10,366 nucleotides of DNA, from positions 1 to 10,366 of the forward strand of contig DATBMY010000215.1 in the NCBI GenBank assembly GCA_036554605.1, in the 5' to 3' direction. The position numbers and the translations under genes are program-made. The notes beneath the pieces were generated by a model, which saw only the letters and a list, made by a program, of their open reading frames with translations, was not told the origin of the DNA and did no database searches. Shown piece after piece: positions 1-6,647 of the stretch (position 1 is the stretch's first letter; each line of letters begins with the position of its first letter). The stretch comes from DATBMY01 sp036554605. GTDB lineage: Bacteria > Acidobacteriota > Blastocatellia > UBA7656.

Positions 1-530
1 ACGGCGTAACGCGCCAGTTGCAGGCGGCTGCATCCGACTCCGCGCGCTGCTTCGAGAATTTCAGGGTCAACTCCCTCAAAGGCTTCATAAAAGACTTTTC
101 CCAGGTATCCGGTTGTATAGAGAGTGATCCCCAAAGTCCCCGCCCCTGGCCCTAGCCCGACGGCCACGACGAAAACAATCGCCCAGAGCAAAGAGGGAAC
201 TGTACGAATGAAGGCTAAGAACAATCGAAAAATAGTTGAGACAGGCGATCGCAACAATACACGCGTCGCGGCGAGGCTCAGAGGCAGCGCAAGCGCGAAG
301 CCCAGCATCGTTCCCGCGAAAGCCATCTGTACCGTCTCGACCAGTGCCCAGGCTACTGCCGGAAGCACACTCAAGTCCGGCGGAAACAGGTCGCGCGCGA
401 AGAGCCCAATATTGCGCGCGCCCTTTTCGAGCCGCGTCGCGTCGAGCAGCCCGAGATTGGCTAACGAAACAAGCAGCAAAACCAGCGCCGCTCCGAGTAG
501 CGCCCGTTTAACTATTGCTCCGCGTCTCAT
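1..530 (-). CDS. phnE: PhnE-type ABC transporter permease (partial, C-terminus missing)
   Basis: Inner-membrane permease subunit of a phosphonate/phosphite-type ABC importer. The visible 176 residues start MRRGAIVKRALLG and run off the left edge. There is a hydrophobic helix at about residues 8-29, then further membrane segments at about 57-90 and 100-140. A cytoplasmic coupling loop follows at about 143-176 with the EAA-type motif (ILEAARGVGCSRLQLARY), which docks on the ATPase in BPD_transp_1 permeases. The family is usually about 260-280 residues, so roughly a third is missing. The ATG overlaps the stop of the ATPase gene upstream as ATGA, implying translational coupling. PhnE is inferred from the neighbouring PhnD- and PhnC-like genes as much as from the sequence itself; substrate is unknown. 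Confidence 0.85.
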   Translation of the reverse strand, partial: MRRGAIVKRALLGAALVLLLVSLANLGLLDATRLEKGARNIGLFARDLFPPDLSVLPAVAWALVETVQMAFAGTMLGFALALPLSLAATRVLLRSPVSTIFRLFLAFIRTVPSLLWAIVFVVAVGLGPGAGTLGITLYTTGYLGKVFYEAFEGVDPEILEAARGVGCSRLQLARYA

Positions 531-1336
531 ACTTTCATCATCCGGCGCAGTTTTTCTATATCAGCCTCCGCGCTTTTAAGATCGGCTACCTTTTCACCTT
601 CACGCAGGAGTATGACGCGGTCGGCGTAGCGCGATACGATTTCAAGCTGATGCGTGGTCATAACCAGCGCGACCCCGCGCCGTGCCGTCTCGCGCATGAT
701 CTCCATTATCTCCGAGCTTGTGACGGGGTCGAGCTGCGAGACGAATTCATCAGCCAGTATAAGGTCGGGCTGCTGCATAAGCGCGCGCGCTATTGCAACT
801 CGCTGGCGCTCACCTCCGCTGAGAGCCAGAACTTTTTCATCTGCTTTGTGGGCTATTCCAAGAGAAGCGAGCATTTGTCGCGCATGCTGGAGGACTTCAC
901 GAGGAAAGATCTTCAACAGGCTCGCCACCGCGCCCATGCGCCAGAGCGCGCCGGTCAGCGCGTTCTCAAGCGCGGTGAAATTCCTGACCAGCCCCAATTG
1001 CTGAGGTATGTACGCCGTACGGTGATCGAGGCGGCCACTACGTGAGGCGCGGGGCCGGTTGCCCAACACATGAATGATGCCGCTTTGCGGCGAGAGAAGT
1101 CCTTTTGCCAGTTTGAGCAGCGTCGTCTTGCCGCCGCCGCTCAGGCCGAGAATCATAGTCACTTCACCGCGCGATGCGTTGATGTTTACTCCCTTTAGTA
1201 CCGGACGACCAGGTTGATACGAGAACCATAAATTCTGCGTTTCGAGCGCAGGGCGCAAGACGTTGCTTGCCGCATTCTGCTCGAACGAGCCCGCGGGCAA
1301 AGTGGGATCAACAATCGATGCGGTGAGCCGCGTCAT
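527..1336 (-). CDS. phnC: PhnC-type ABC transporter ATP-binding protein
   Basis: Cytoplasmic ATPase that powers the importer formed with the adjacent permease and binding protein. All ABC motifs are intact in 269 residues: Walker A GLSGGGKTT at 64-72, Q-loop YIPQQLGLV at 109-117, signature LSGGERQR at 172-179, Walker B LILADE at 192-197 and the switch histidine in MTTHQ (H229). The core fold begins near residue 31, so the first 30 residues are an extension relative to compact family members; a later start is possible, but none has a good ribosome binding site. The gene begins 2 nt after the binding-protein stop and ends overlapping the permease start by 4 nt. Assignment as PhnC rather than a generic ABC ATPase rests on gene order (D-C-E) and overall similarity. 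Confidence 0.9.
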   Translation of the reverse strand: MTRLTASIVDPTLPAGSFEQNAASNVLRPALETQNLWFSYQPGRPVLKGVNINASRGEVTMILGLSGGGKTTLLKLAKGLLSPQSGIIHVLGNRPRASRSGRLDHRTAYIPQQLGLVRNFTALENALTGALWRMGAVASLLKIFPREVLQHARQMLASLGIAHKADEKVLALSGGERQRVAIARALMQQPDLILADEFVSQLDPVTSSEIMEIMRETARRGVALVMTTHQLEIVSRYADRVILLREGEKVADLKSAEADIEKLRRMMKV

Positions 1337-1338
1337 CT

Positions 1339-2304
1339 TTATCTCAATCGCTCGACGAATTGTAACTGAGTTTGGTCAAGATAGCGCTTGAGTGAAGCAA
1401 GATGTTCTTCGCTCGTGGTCGGTTTGAAACCGACGAATATGGCCGAGACAAACTTCCTCATCAACTCGCGCCGCTCCGGCTGGCCAAGCTCTATAAGCGC
1501 TTCTTTTAATTCTGTGCGCGCCGGGTCCTGCAACTGTTTGGCGAAAGCAATGCCGTGAGATGGAATAGGCCCCTGCCTTTCAATCACTCGAGTGTTGTCG
1601 AGCACTTCGCGATAAAGTTTTTCCGATACGTCACCGGCAATTACCGTAGCATCTACCTGTCCTTGCTTTAGCGCCTCCCAGCTTTGCGCGTAACCGCCCG
1701 CCAGAGTTACGTCGCTGAAGAATTGCTTCGGATCAACTTCTTTCCCCTGCTCGGTAGTTAGCAGTCCCATCTCTACCATGCGAGCGAGCGGAGCGACATA
1801 GCCTGAAGTTGAAAGCTGGCTCGGCAGGCTGACGCGTTTGCCTCTAAGCCCTTCGATGTTTGTCACGGGGCTCTCTTTGCGCACGACCCAGTAGGAAAAG
1901 TAATAGGGCATTTCCTGCTTATCCTGATCTATGACTACCTCGCGAATTTCAGCCAGCACCACCTCTGCACCGGCGTACTTTTCAGCCAGCGCCAGCGGCC
2001 ACGCGCTCATAAACGCCGCGTGTGCATGCCCGAAGCGCAGCGCTTCGACTACGCCAGCGTAGCTGGTGGGAAAGACAAGTTCGACATCTCGGTTGAGCTT
2101 TGTCTCCAAGAACTGCTCTATCTCTTTCGCGTCCGATGCGAGCTTTTCCGCCGTGCTTGTGGGCTGGATGGCTATTACTATCTTTTCCGCTTGAGCCGAG
2201 GGTTGCGACTCGCAACCTGCCATAAAGAGAATTGACAGCAGCAGGGCGCACAATATCTTTTGCGATAATTCTTGGACGCTGTTCATTTCTAACCGAGATG
2301 ACAT
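1339..2304 (-). CDS. phnD: PhnD-type phosphonate/phosphite-binding lipoprotein
   Basis: Periplasmic solute-binding component of the importer, 321 residues. The N-terminus is a lipoprotein signal with hydrophobic segment LCALLLSILFMAGC and lipidated Cys31 (the -3 position is Met rather than Leu). The body has the fold signature of the Phosphonate-bd/PhnD family: early KIVIAIQPTS, then AAFMSAWPLALAEKY, VVRKESPV, GLRGKRVSLPS and the phosphonate-site-like STSGY at 165-169, then LAGGYAQSWEALKQGQVDATVIAGD. An AGGAG lies 8 nt before this ATG, so the first Met is preferred over Met7. The gene stands 129 nt downstream of the TonB receptor on the same strand and 2 nt upstream of the ATPase. The natural ligand is not determinable: PhnD-family proteins also bind phosphite and other oxyanions, and distant members differ more. 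Confidence 0.88.
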   Translation of the reverse strand: MSSRLEMNSVQELSQKILCALLLSILFMAGCESQPSAQAEKIVIAIQPTSTAEKLASDAKEIEQFLETKLNRDVELVFPTSYAGVVEALRFGHAHAAFMSAWPLALAEKYAGAEVVLAEIREVVIDQDKQEMPYYFSYWVVRKESPVTNIEGLRGKRVSLPSQLSTSGYVAPLARMVEMGLLTTEQGKEVDPKQFFSDVTLAGGYAQSWEALKQGQVDATVIAGDVSEKLYREVLDNTRVIERQGPIPSHGIAFAKQLQDPARTELKEALIELGQPERRELMRKFVSAIFVGFKPTTSEEHLASLKRYLDQTQLQFVERLR

Positions 2305-2433
2305 TCCGAACTCTCCTGTTCTCTTTGAAACGAGCGTATGTGAATTCTGAACTCCGGGGCCATATAGACCTTAGCTGGGAGGGAATGCTGTAATCAAGCC
2401 GGGAAAATATGACTCCCCAGGTTTCCCAGAGGG
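2305..2433 (-). other. Spacer between TonB receptor and phnD
   Basis: A 129-nt gap between co-directional genes. I see no promoter with credible spacing and no hairpin followed by a T-run, so read-through from the receptor gene is plausible. A weak 5-bp stem (GGGGA with TTCCC, 8-nt loop) lies at 2401-2418, but it lacks terminator features. Confidence 0.4.
2313..2317 (-). promoter_or_regulatory. Ribosome binding site of phnD
   Basis: On the minus strand AGGAG lies 8 nt before the ATG at 2304. It decides the start between Met1 and the in-frame Met7 (2286), which has no comparable site. Confidence 0.75.
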
Positions 2434-4869
2434 CTAGAACCTGAACTTCACTCCCGCCTGCACGAGGCGAGGGCTGCTGGGTAGAATACCGCGCGAGCGA
2501 TCAACAATGAAGGTACGGTCCAGCAGGTTTTTGCATGTGATGAAGAGGGTCGAGCGCATCGCCTCGACACTATAATTAACCGTCGCGTTCCAGATCGTGT
2601 ATGACGGGATCAATCCTCTCTGGCCGTCAGGCGACGGCTGTATGGTATTGAGATCATCGGCGAACTGGTCGCTCACATGCACAGCCTCAATCAATGCGTC
2701 GAGGCCGGACGGATTCGAATACCCTGCGTTGAAGTTCAATAGATGTTCTGGCGCATAAGGCAATCGATTGCCTGTGATGCCGACCATACTGAATCCAGGG
2801 ATGTTACTAAAACGCAGTCCTCGAAATTCCGCATCGGGCAGGTATGTGTAAGCAGTACGAAGATAAAAGTTATGCGGCGTCCTCAGAATCGTCCCTGTAT
2901 CGACACGCGCCGTAAGCTCAAGGCCCTGATGCCGCGTCTCGCCGCCGTTGGTTAGCGTTGCGCCGATACCGCCCGCAAGGCTTGCGGGGATGATCTGATT
3001 CTCATAATCCATACGGAACATAGTCAGATCGAATCTCACCCCTGGATAGGCCAGGGCGCGTACGCCAAGCTCATAGTTCCAGCTCAACTCAGGATCAAGC
3101 TCGACCGTGCCTCCGGTAGTGTTGTTAATGACATCCTCTGTTCTCGGTGGAGCAAACCCTCTATGCAGGCCGCCGAATATGGTAATGCTCGGTCGCGGAG
3201 TATAAGCAAGGCCAAGTCCAGGGACCATCTGTGCCAGGTTCGACTTGCCAGTAACGCCCGAGCCGTTGTTTGCCAGCCGGTTAGTGCGCTCGTACTCGAT
3301 GTATTCAACTCTGACGCCAGGCGTTACCGACCAGTCGCCCCAGATGAAACGGTTCTGGATAAAGCTTGAGTATGCCTGATTCTTTCTCTCATTACTTTCG
3401 ACAATAACGCCCGCACGCGAAGTCGGCCGAGGGCCATTTTCCTGACGCCGGTCTTGATTCTCAAAGTGGATGCGTATGCCGAGATCTAACTCGTTATTGG
3501 CTCCGAAAAGACGAAAAGTGGAATGCAAACGCGGCTCGACGCCCCATATATAGTACTCGCGAAGACGCCCCTCGTTGCCGCAGTTCGTGTTGAGATTAGC
3601 CATTCCACCGCAGTCTGGATCGAGTGCATCGTTAGGTCTCTGGCTGGAATTTGATGACTGGCGCCACCAGTGACGCTTGAAAATCTGACCATAAAGGTTT
3701 GTGGTGAGCGCATGATTGTTGCTAAAAACAAAGCTGTGTGTGGCTGAAGCGCCCCATCGGTCACCATAAAAATAATCGTTTCTGAAAGGATTCTGGCGCG
3801 GGTCAGCCCGGTATTCGTCTTCTCTCAGTCCGGAGTAAGTGCTATTTGAATCCTCGCTGTAGTAATTGGCCCTGAACGTCAACGCCTGTCGCGATCCTAT
3901 AGCCGTGAGTGACTTGAAATAAAAGTCGTTCAAGCCGGACCTCACGTTTTCGCGCGAACCTTCGCCCTGTTTCCTCATGTAGCTGAACATCAGCCCCGTG
4001 CCATTCCAGGTGCCACCATAGTTGATGTGGCCGTTGAAGTAGTCCCGGTTGCCCCCAATCAGTGTTACAGACCCAGCGGGCTGAAGCGGCGGATTCGGCG
4101 TTATATAGTTTATGACACCGCCCACAGTCGTCGGCCCATAAAGAATCTGCCCCGACCCTTTTAGCACCTCGATGCTTTCGAAACGGTCAATGGGCGGATG
4201 GTAGTATGAAGCGTTGTCGCCGTACGGAGCGTACGTGAGCGGTATGCCGTCCTCAAGAAGCAGCAGTTTTGTTGATCGAGTTGGATTGAGGCCACGGATG
4301 CCAATGTTGGGTTTAAGCCCCAGTCCCTCTTCGTCGCGCACTTGAATGCCTGCAACCTTGCGCAACGCTTCGGTGAAAGTAAAGACGCGGCTCGCCTCCA
4401 GAGTCTTTTCGTCAATTACGTCGACGGAACCTGGAATGTGCTCGACGGTTTGTGGGGTTTCAGCGATGCGATTAGCTGAGACGGTTATCTCGGCGGCTAT
4501 GGCTGCGGGTTCGAGTGTGAAATCGAGGCTGCGAGTCTCCGCAGGTGCAATAATAACCTCGCGAGTCAATGAAGAGAAGCCGTCGCCGCTTACGCTCAGA
4601 TTGTAAGCGCCCTCTGTTAGACCGTCGAACTCGAAATTGCCTGTAGCGTCCGATGTAGTCTTGCGATCAAACCCTGTAGCCCGCTGCCATAACCGAGCCG
4701 CCGCGCCCGCGACAGTTGCCCCATGCCGGTCAGTTATGCGTCCCGACAGGCTGCCTGTATTGTGCTGCGCTTTAGCGCCTGTTACAGAAGTTAGCGTCAA
4801 GACTGCAATGGTGATTAACGCAGCGATGGGTTTAACGGTAAACCTTATTGGAGTCTTTGTTGATTGCAT
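2434..4869 (-). CDS. FecA-like TonB-dependent outer-membrane receptor
   Basis: Outer-membrane beta-barrel receptor of 811 residues that imports a ligand using TonB/ExbBD energy. A signal peptide ends around AKA-Q (residue 35). A carboxypeptidase-regulatory-like beta domain follows at about 38-118 (GSLSGRITDRHGATVAGA). Next come a TonB-box-like EITVSA at 127-132 and the plug domain at about 135-258, including GIRGLNPTRSTKLLLLEDGIP, a YHPPIDRFESIEVLKGSG segment and LYGPTTVGGVINYIT. The barrel ends AGVKFRF with the terminal Phe used for BAM-dependent insertion. The plug resembles FecA (ferric dicitrate receptor) more than vitamin B12 or TonB-OAR receptors. A DPDCGGMANLNTNC pair could be a disulfide in an external loop. 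The gene precedes the PhnDCE-like genes on the same strand, suggesting a shared substrate; the ligand is unknown. Confidence 0.92.
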   Translation of the reverse strand: MQSTKTPIRFTVKPIAALITIAVLTLTSVTGAKAQHNTGSLSGRITDRHGATVAGAAARLWQRATGFDRKTTSDATGNFEFDGLTEGAYNLSVSGDGFSSLTREVIIAPAETRSLDFTLEPAAIAAEITVSANRIAETPQTVEHIPGSVDVIDEKTLEASRVFTFTEALRKVAGIQVRDEEGLGLKPNIGIRGLNPTRSTKLLLLEDGIPLTYAPYGDNASYYHPPIDRFESIEVLKGSGQILYGPTTVGGVINYITPNPPLQPAGSVTLIGGNRDYFNGHINYGGTWNGTGLMFSYMRKQGEGSRENVRSGLNDFYFKSLTAIGSRQALTFRANYYSEDSNSTYSGLREDEYRADPRQNPFRNDYFYGDRWGASATHSFVFSNNHALTTNLYGQIFKRHWWRQSSNSSQRPNDALDPDCGGMANLNTNCGNEGRLREYYIWGVEPRLHSTFRLFGANNELDLGIRIHFENQDRRQENGPRPTSRAGVIVESNERKNQAYSSFIQNRFIWGDWSVTPGVRVEYIEYERTNRLANNGSGVTGKSNLAQMVPGLGLAYTPRPSITIFGGLHRGFAPPRTEDVINNTTGGTVELDPELSWNYELGVRALAYPGVRFDLTMFRMDYENQIIPASLAGGIGATLTNGGETRHQGLELTARVDTGTILRTPHNFYLRTAYTYLPDAEFRGLRFSNIPGFSMVGITGNRLPYAPEHLLNFNAGYSNPSGLDALIEAVHVSDQFADDLNTIQPSPDGQRGLIPSYTIWNATVNYSVEAMRSTLFITCKNLLDRTFIVDRSRGILPSSPRLVQAGVKFRF

Positions 4870-4923
4870 GTCTTTATGTTCCTGATAGCGGAAATATCCA
4901 GCTTACTGGTTTTGTTTTTTTTG

Positions 4924-4954
4924 CTTGAAATTGAAAACTGATTTCAAGTTCAAG
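4924..4954. promoter_or_regulatory. Palindromic putative operator just downstream of the TonB receptor start site
   Basis: CTTGAAAT (4924-4931) and ATTTCAAG (4941-4948) form a perfect 8-bp inverted repeat with a 9-nt spacer. A second TTCAAG follows directly at 4949-4954, and the left arm is also doubled as TTGAAATTGAAA. The site covers about +1 to +31 of the predicted receptor transcript, where a bound repressor would block initiation or early elongation. It is AT-rich and its core partly matches the classical 19-bp Fur box (about 11 of 19 positions), too weak to name the regulator. The minus-strand hairpin is followed by an A-run, not a T-run, so it is not a terminator. Confidence 0.5.
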
Positions 4955-4960
4955 ATCTGC

Positions 4961-4989
4961 AGTATATGACCGAGCCGTAGGGGTGTCAA
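4961..4989 (-). promoter_or_regulatory. Sigma70-type promoter of the TonB receptor gene
   Basis: Read on the minus strand: a perfect -35 TTGACA (4989-4984), a 17-nt spacer, and -10 TATACT (4966-4961, one mismatch to TATAAT). The predicted transcription start is near 4954, giving a leader of about 85 nt before the ATG at 4869. It is the only strong promoter seen for the receptor-phnDCE direction. Confidence 0.75.
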
Positions 4990-5114
4990 CCGTTTTCTTC
5001 TTCTATGGATTTTGTAGATTTTCAGATCTTTTGCTAACCAAGTGGGTGAAATTCTCCATTCTGCGCCTCCCGAGCCGGAGATTATCACTGCTTTGACCCC
5101 TCTTTTGAACCCTC

Positions 5115-5306
5115 TTGAGAGGGCCGCGAGGGCTTGAGAAGCTGCCTCAAATCAGGTGTGAATTCACAGTCAAGACACCCGAAATCATCATGGCCGCAAC
5201 CGGCGTTGATGAGATAACGGCTCGGTTTATCCATGCAATAGAGACAGGCGAATTGGAAGGGGATGTGATCGAAGTTCCCAGCCTGCTTTCTGAATCCGAC
5301 TCCTAG
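5115..5306 (+). other. Ambiguous small ORF region, readable on both strands
   Basis: On the plus strand an open frame runs from TTG 5115 (ATG at 5190) to a stop at 5304-5306. Its tail reads MAATGVDEITARFIHAIETG followed by an acidic end. On the minus strand the same codon register, read 5387 to 5085, gives a 100-residue frame containing CLYC, then CGH, then CLDC, which resembles a small zinc-binding module. Neither start has a Shine-Dalgarno sequence and I recognise neither protein. A plus-strand terminator 65 nt after the plus stop favours plus transcription. It may equally be a short untranslated RNA or a decayed gene. Apart from this ORF, the terminator and the two flanking promoters, I see nothing else in 4990-5440. 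Confidence 0.25.
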
Positions 5307-5371
5307 CAAGATTAAGCAGTAATCATAAGCGCCCGAGAGCGCACTCATAAGATTAATATTAAGGCTCCGAG

Positions 5372-5414
5372 AAGCCCGTTGATCCATATAGGATCGGCGG
5401 GCTTTTGTCTTTTA
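5372..5414 (+). terminator. Rho-independent terminator (plus strand)
   Basis: A 14-bp stem pairs 5372-5385 with 5391-5404 and includes two consecutive G-T pairs; the loop is ATATA. It is followed by the T-rich TTGTCTTTT. The minus strand has no T-run after the hairpin, so the signal is directional. The only plus-strand candidate it can serve is whatever is transcribed through 5115-5306. It also insulates the downstream secreted-protein gene. Confidence 0.75.
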
Positions 5415-5441
5415 GGGTTCGGTCTCCTATCAAAATAAGAT

Positions 5442-5470
5442 TTGCATTACACAGAGTTTTATTATATTCA
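5442..5470 (+). promoter_or_regulatory. Probable promoter of the secreted five-cysteine protein
   Basis: TTGCAT (5442-5447), a 17-nt spacer and TATTCA (5465-5470); an overlapping TATATT at 5463-5468 is an alternative -10. It follows the terminator directly and leaves a leader of about 33 nt before the ATG. Confidence 0.5.
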
Positions 5471-5509
5471 GCTATCGGGCAGACCCTTTGCGCACAAAGG
5501 AGAAAGATA

Positions 5510-6025
5510 ATGAAAAAGATAATGGCCCCAGTTTTAGCTGTCTCGATGCTATTGGTTTTTGTTGTATCGACGGCGGCATTCCAGAAGAAAGCCACGCAAA
5601 CACCTACGCCTGCCCAGGGAGCGGTCTTTACCCTGTCTGGCGCTTTCGCTCCCGCGAGCTTCGACGCCTGCATAGACCAGGCGCACTCGGCCGCGCACTC
5701 GTTTTACGCGGGTTCTGTCTATGGCGGCATGGACGAGTTTACCTGCTGGGCTGCCAGCGTCGTGCTGTTTTGTATGCACGCGAATAATTGCCAGGAAAGA
5801 GGAAGCCCACTGCCCGCAGGTTGCACGGACACGATGAGTGCGCTGTCAATCGATGAGATCGAAGCGGTCAAGACCGCGATTGCGAGATTTGAAGATAAGC
5901 AATCGCTGACATTCCGCGAGCGGCGCGCGTTCAACCGCGTCGTGGAAAAGGTCAAGAGGCTGCCAGGCGTCGCCGAAGCGTTCGAGCGGCATAAACTCGA
6001 ACAAGGAAGAATCAGGCAAAAGTAA
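5510..6025 (+). CDS. Small secreted protein with five cysteines, function unknown
   Basis: A 171-residue protein I do not recognise. The ATG at 5510 is chosen because AAAGGAG lies 7 nt upstream and a classic signal peptide starts there (MKKIMAPVLAVSMLLVFVVS, cleavage likely after TAA near residue 23); a longer frame from 5405 has neither. After a Thr/Pro-rich linker (TQTPTPAQG) comes a compact middle region with Cys54, 79, 88, 94 and 105, including FTCWAASVVLFCMH and NNCQERGSP. The odd number leaves one cysteine unpaired, or used for dimerisation or metal/cofactor binding. The C-terminal third (about 112-171) is highly charged and predicted helical (ARFEDKQSLTFRERRAFNRV). It has its own promoter and stands alone. 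It is likely periplasmic or extracellular; any role is unassigned. Confidence 0.8.
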   Translation: MKKIMAPVLAVSMLLVFVVSTAAFQKKATQTPTPAQGAVFTLSGAFAPASFDACIDQAHSAAHSFYAGSVYGGMDEFTCWAASVVLFCMHANNCQERGSPLPAGCTDTMSALSIDEIEAVKTAIARFEDKQSLTFRERRAFNRVVEKVKRLPGVAEAFERHKLEQGRIRQK

Positions 6026-6094
6026 CTGCTGAGGGGATTGCTCGATAGCTGAGAATATGTACAGTTCTATTATAGTTCACTTTAACCAATATCT

Positions 6095-6222
6095 CTTCTA
6101 ACCCATCACTTCGCGCAAAAAAAAGTGATGGGTTAGAAAGTTTCTAACCCATCACGACCTTGAAATCTAAATTCCGAACAAGCTCAATATTCGCGAGAGT
6201 TAAGCTTCTAACCCATCACTTT
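6095..6222. repeat. Cluster of four copies of a 14-bp motif (TTCTAACCCATCAC) in both orientations
   Basis: Plus-orientation copies lie at 6096-6109, 6142-6155 and 6206-6219, and one inverted copy (GTGATGGGTTAGAA) at 6125-6138. The first and last share 17 identical bases (6095-6111 and 6205-6221). The first copy and the inverted copy form a perfect 16-bp hairpin with an 11-nt loop (6096-6111 with 6123-6138). The inverted copy and the third form a near-continuous 15-bp palindrome centred on one base (6125-6155). Because one inverted copy can pair with any of three others, alternative RNA folds are possible. There is no T-run after the main hairpin. The cluster fills the 229-nt gap before the orphan gene at 6255. 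Confidence 0.9.
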
Positions 6223-6240
6223 CCATGGGGAAAATTGCGC

Positions 6241-6247
6241 AAAGGAG
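6241..6247 (+). promoter_or_regulatory. Strong ribosome binding site of the orphan gene
   Basis: AAAGGAG sits 7 nt before the ATG at 6255. It fixes that start over the out-of-frame ATG at 6248. It begins 19 nt after the last copy of the 14-bp repeat, within reach of structures formed by that repeat. Confidence 0.8.
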
Positions 6248-6254
6248 ATGATCT

Positions 6255-6593
6255 ATGAAGAGCGGTTCTCAGTTAGTGAAAGCATCTATTGGGAATAAGG
6301 AAGCACGCATAATCAACACAGTTCATTATGAACTTCGTCCCCTTAGACCGGATACAATTGGCCCGGGTGGATACAGGCTGCAAGATCCTGTAAAGAAAGC
6401 AGTACCAGTACGAGTCGAATTCGACGACATTGAGTTCATGCGGGATGCCCGACAGCTCTTTCAAGCTCAGATAAGGGACCCTAATACTGAGCCTCCGTTG
6501 CTCTACTTTAATGCCGCAGGAGAGAACATTAGAGGCGTTATACAAAGAGTTTCTTTCAATGAGAACTGGCTTCAGGTCTCGTTAGACGGTTAG
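6255..6593 (+). CDS. Orphan 112-residue hypothetical protein
   Basis: A small protein I do not recognise. It begins MKSGSQLVKASIGNKEARII and has no signal peptide or membrane segment, so it is probably cytoplasmic. The sequence alternates short beta-like stretches (AVPVRVEFDDIEF, GVIQRVSFNENWLQVSLDG) with one charged helical segment (FMRDARQLFQAQIRD) and a Pro/Gly-rich turn (TIGPGGYRLQDP), which suggests a small beta-rich fold. The strong Shine-Dalgarno sequence makes it a credible gene despite its size. It is flanked by repeats on both sides: the 14-bp cluster upstream and an 18-bp imperfect direct repeat overlapping its stop. No partner gene is adjacent on the same strand closer than 220 nt. 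I assign no function. Confidence 0.7.
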   Translation: MKSGSQLVKASIGNKEARIINTVHYELRPLRPDTIGPGGYRLQDPVKKAVPVRVEFDDIEFMRDARQLFQAQIRDPNTEPPLLYFNAAGENIRGVIQRVSFNENWLQVSLDG

Positions 6594-6647
6594 CAAAAGA
6601 TGTGACACTGACAGTCGGAAATCCGGCCCGGTTAGCAAATGATATGA
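6588..6647 (+). repeat. 18-bp imperfect direct repeat overlapping the orphan gene stop
   Basis: GGTTAGCAAAAGATGTGA (6588-6605) and GGTTAGCAAATGATATGA (6630-6647) match at 16 of 18 positions, with starts 42 nt apart. The first copy contains the TAG stop of the gene before it. The rest of the spacer up to 6816 shows no gene, convincing promoter or terminator. Confidence 0.6.

Noticed and set aside
515..1045. 176-residue plus-strand open frame over the ABC ATPase gene
   Set aside because: It is antisense to intact Walker and signature motifs; it is a shadow of a GC-rich coding region.
4924..4948. Confident Fur box
   Set aside because: Only about 11 of 19 positions match the classical consensus; the site is kept as an operator of unknown regulator.
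4903..5088. 61-residue minus-strand frame starting with GTG at 5088
   Set aside because: It lies over the strong receptor promoter and palindrome, is low-complexity at the end (KQKKQNQ) and has no ribosome binding site.
5405..5509. Longer N-terminus for the secreted five-cysteine protein
   Set aside because: The extension overlaps the terminator T-run and the promoter, and would bury the signal peptide; ATG 5510 has AAAGGAG at ideal spacing.
6096..6141. Rho-independent terminator for the five-cysteine protein gene
   Set aside because: The 16-bp hairpin is strong but followed by AGTTTCTAACC rather than a T-run, and its sequence recurs as separate repeat copies, so another role is likelier.
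6095..6222. CRISPR array
   Set aside because: Repeat units are 14 bp, one is inverted, spacing is irregular (starts 46 and 64 nt apart between forward copies) and no cas genes are near.
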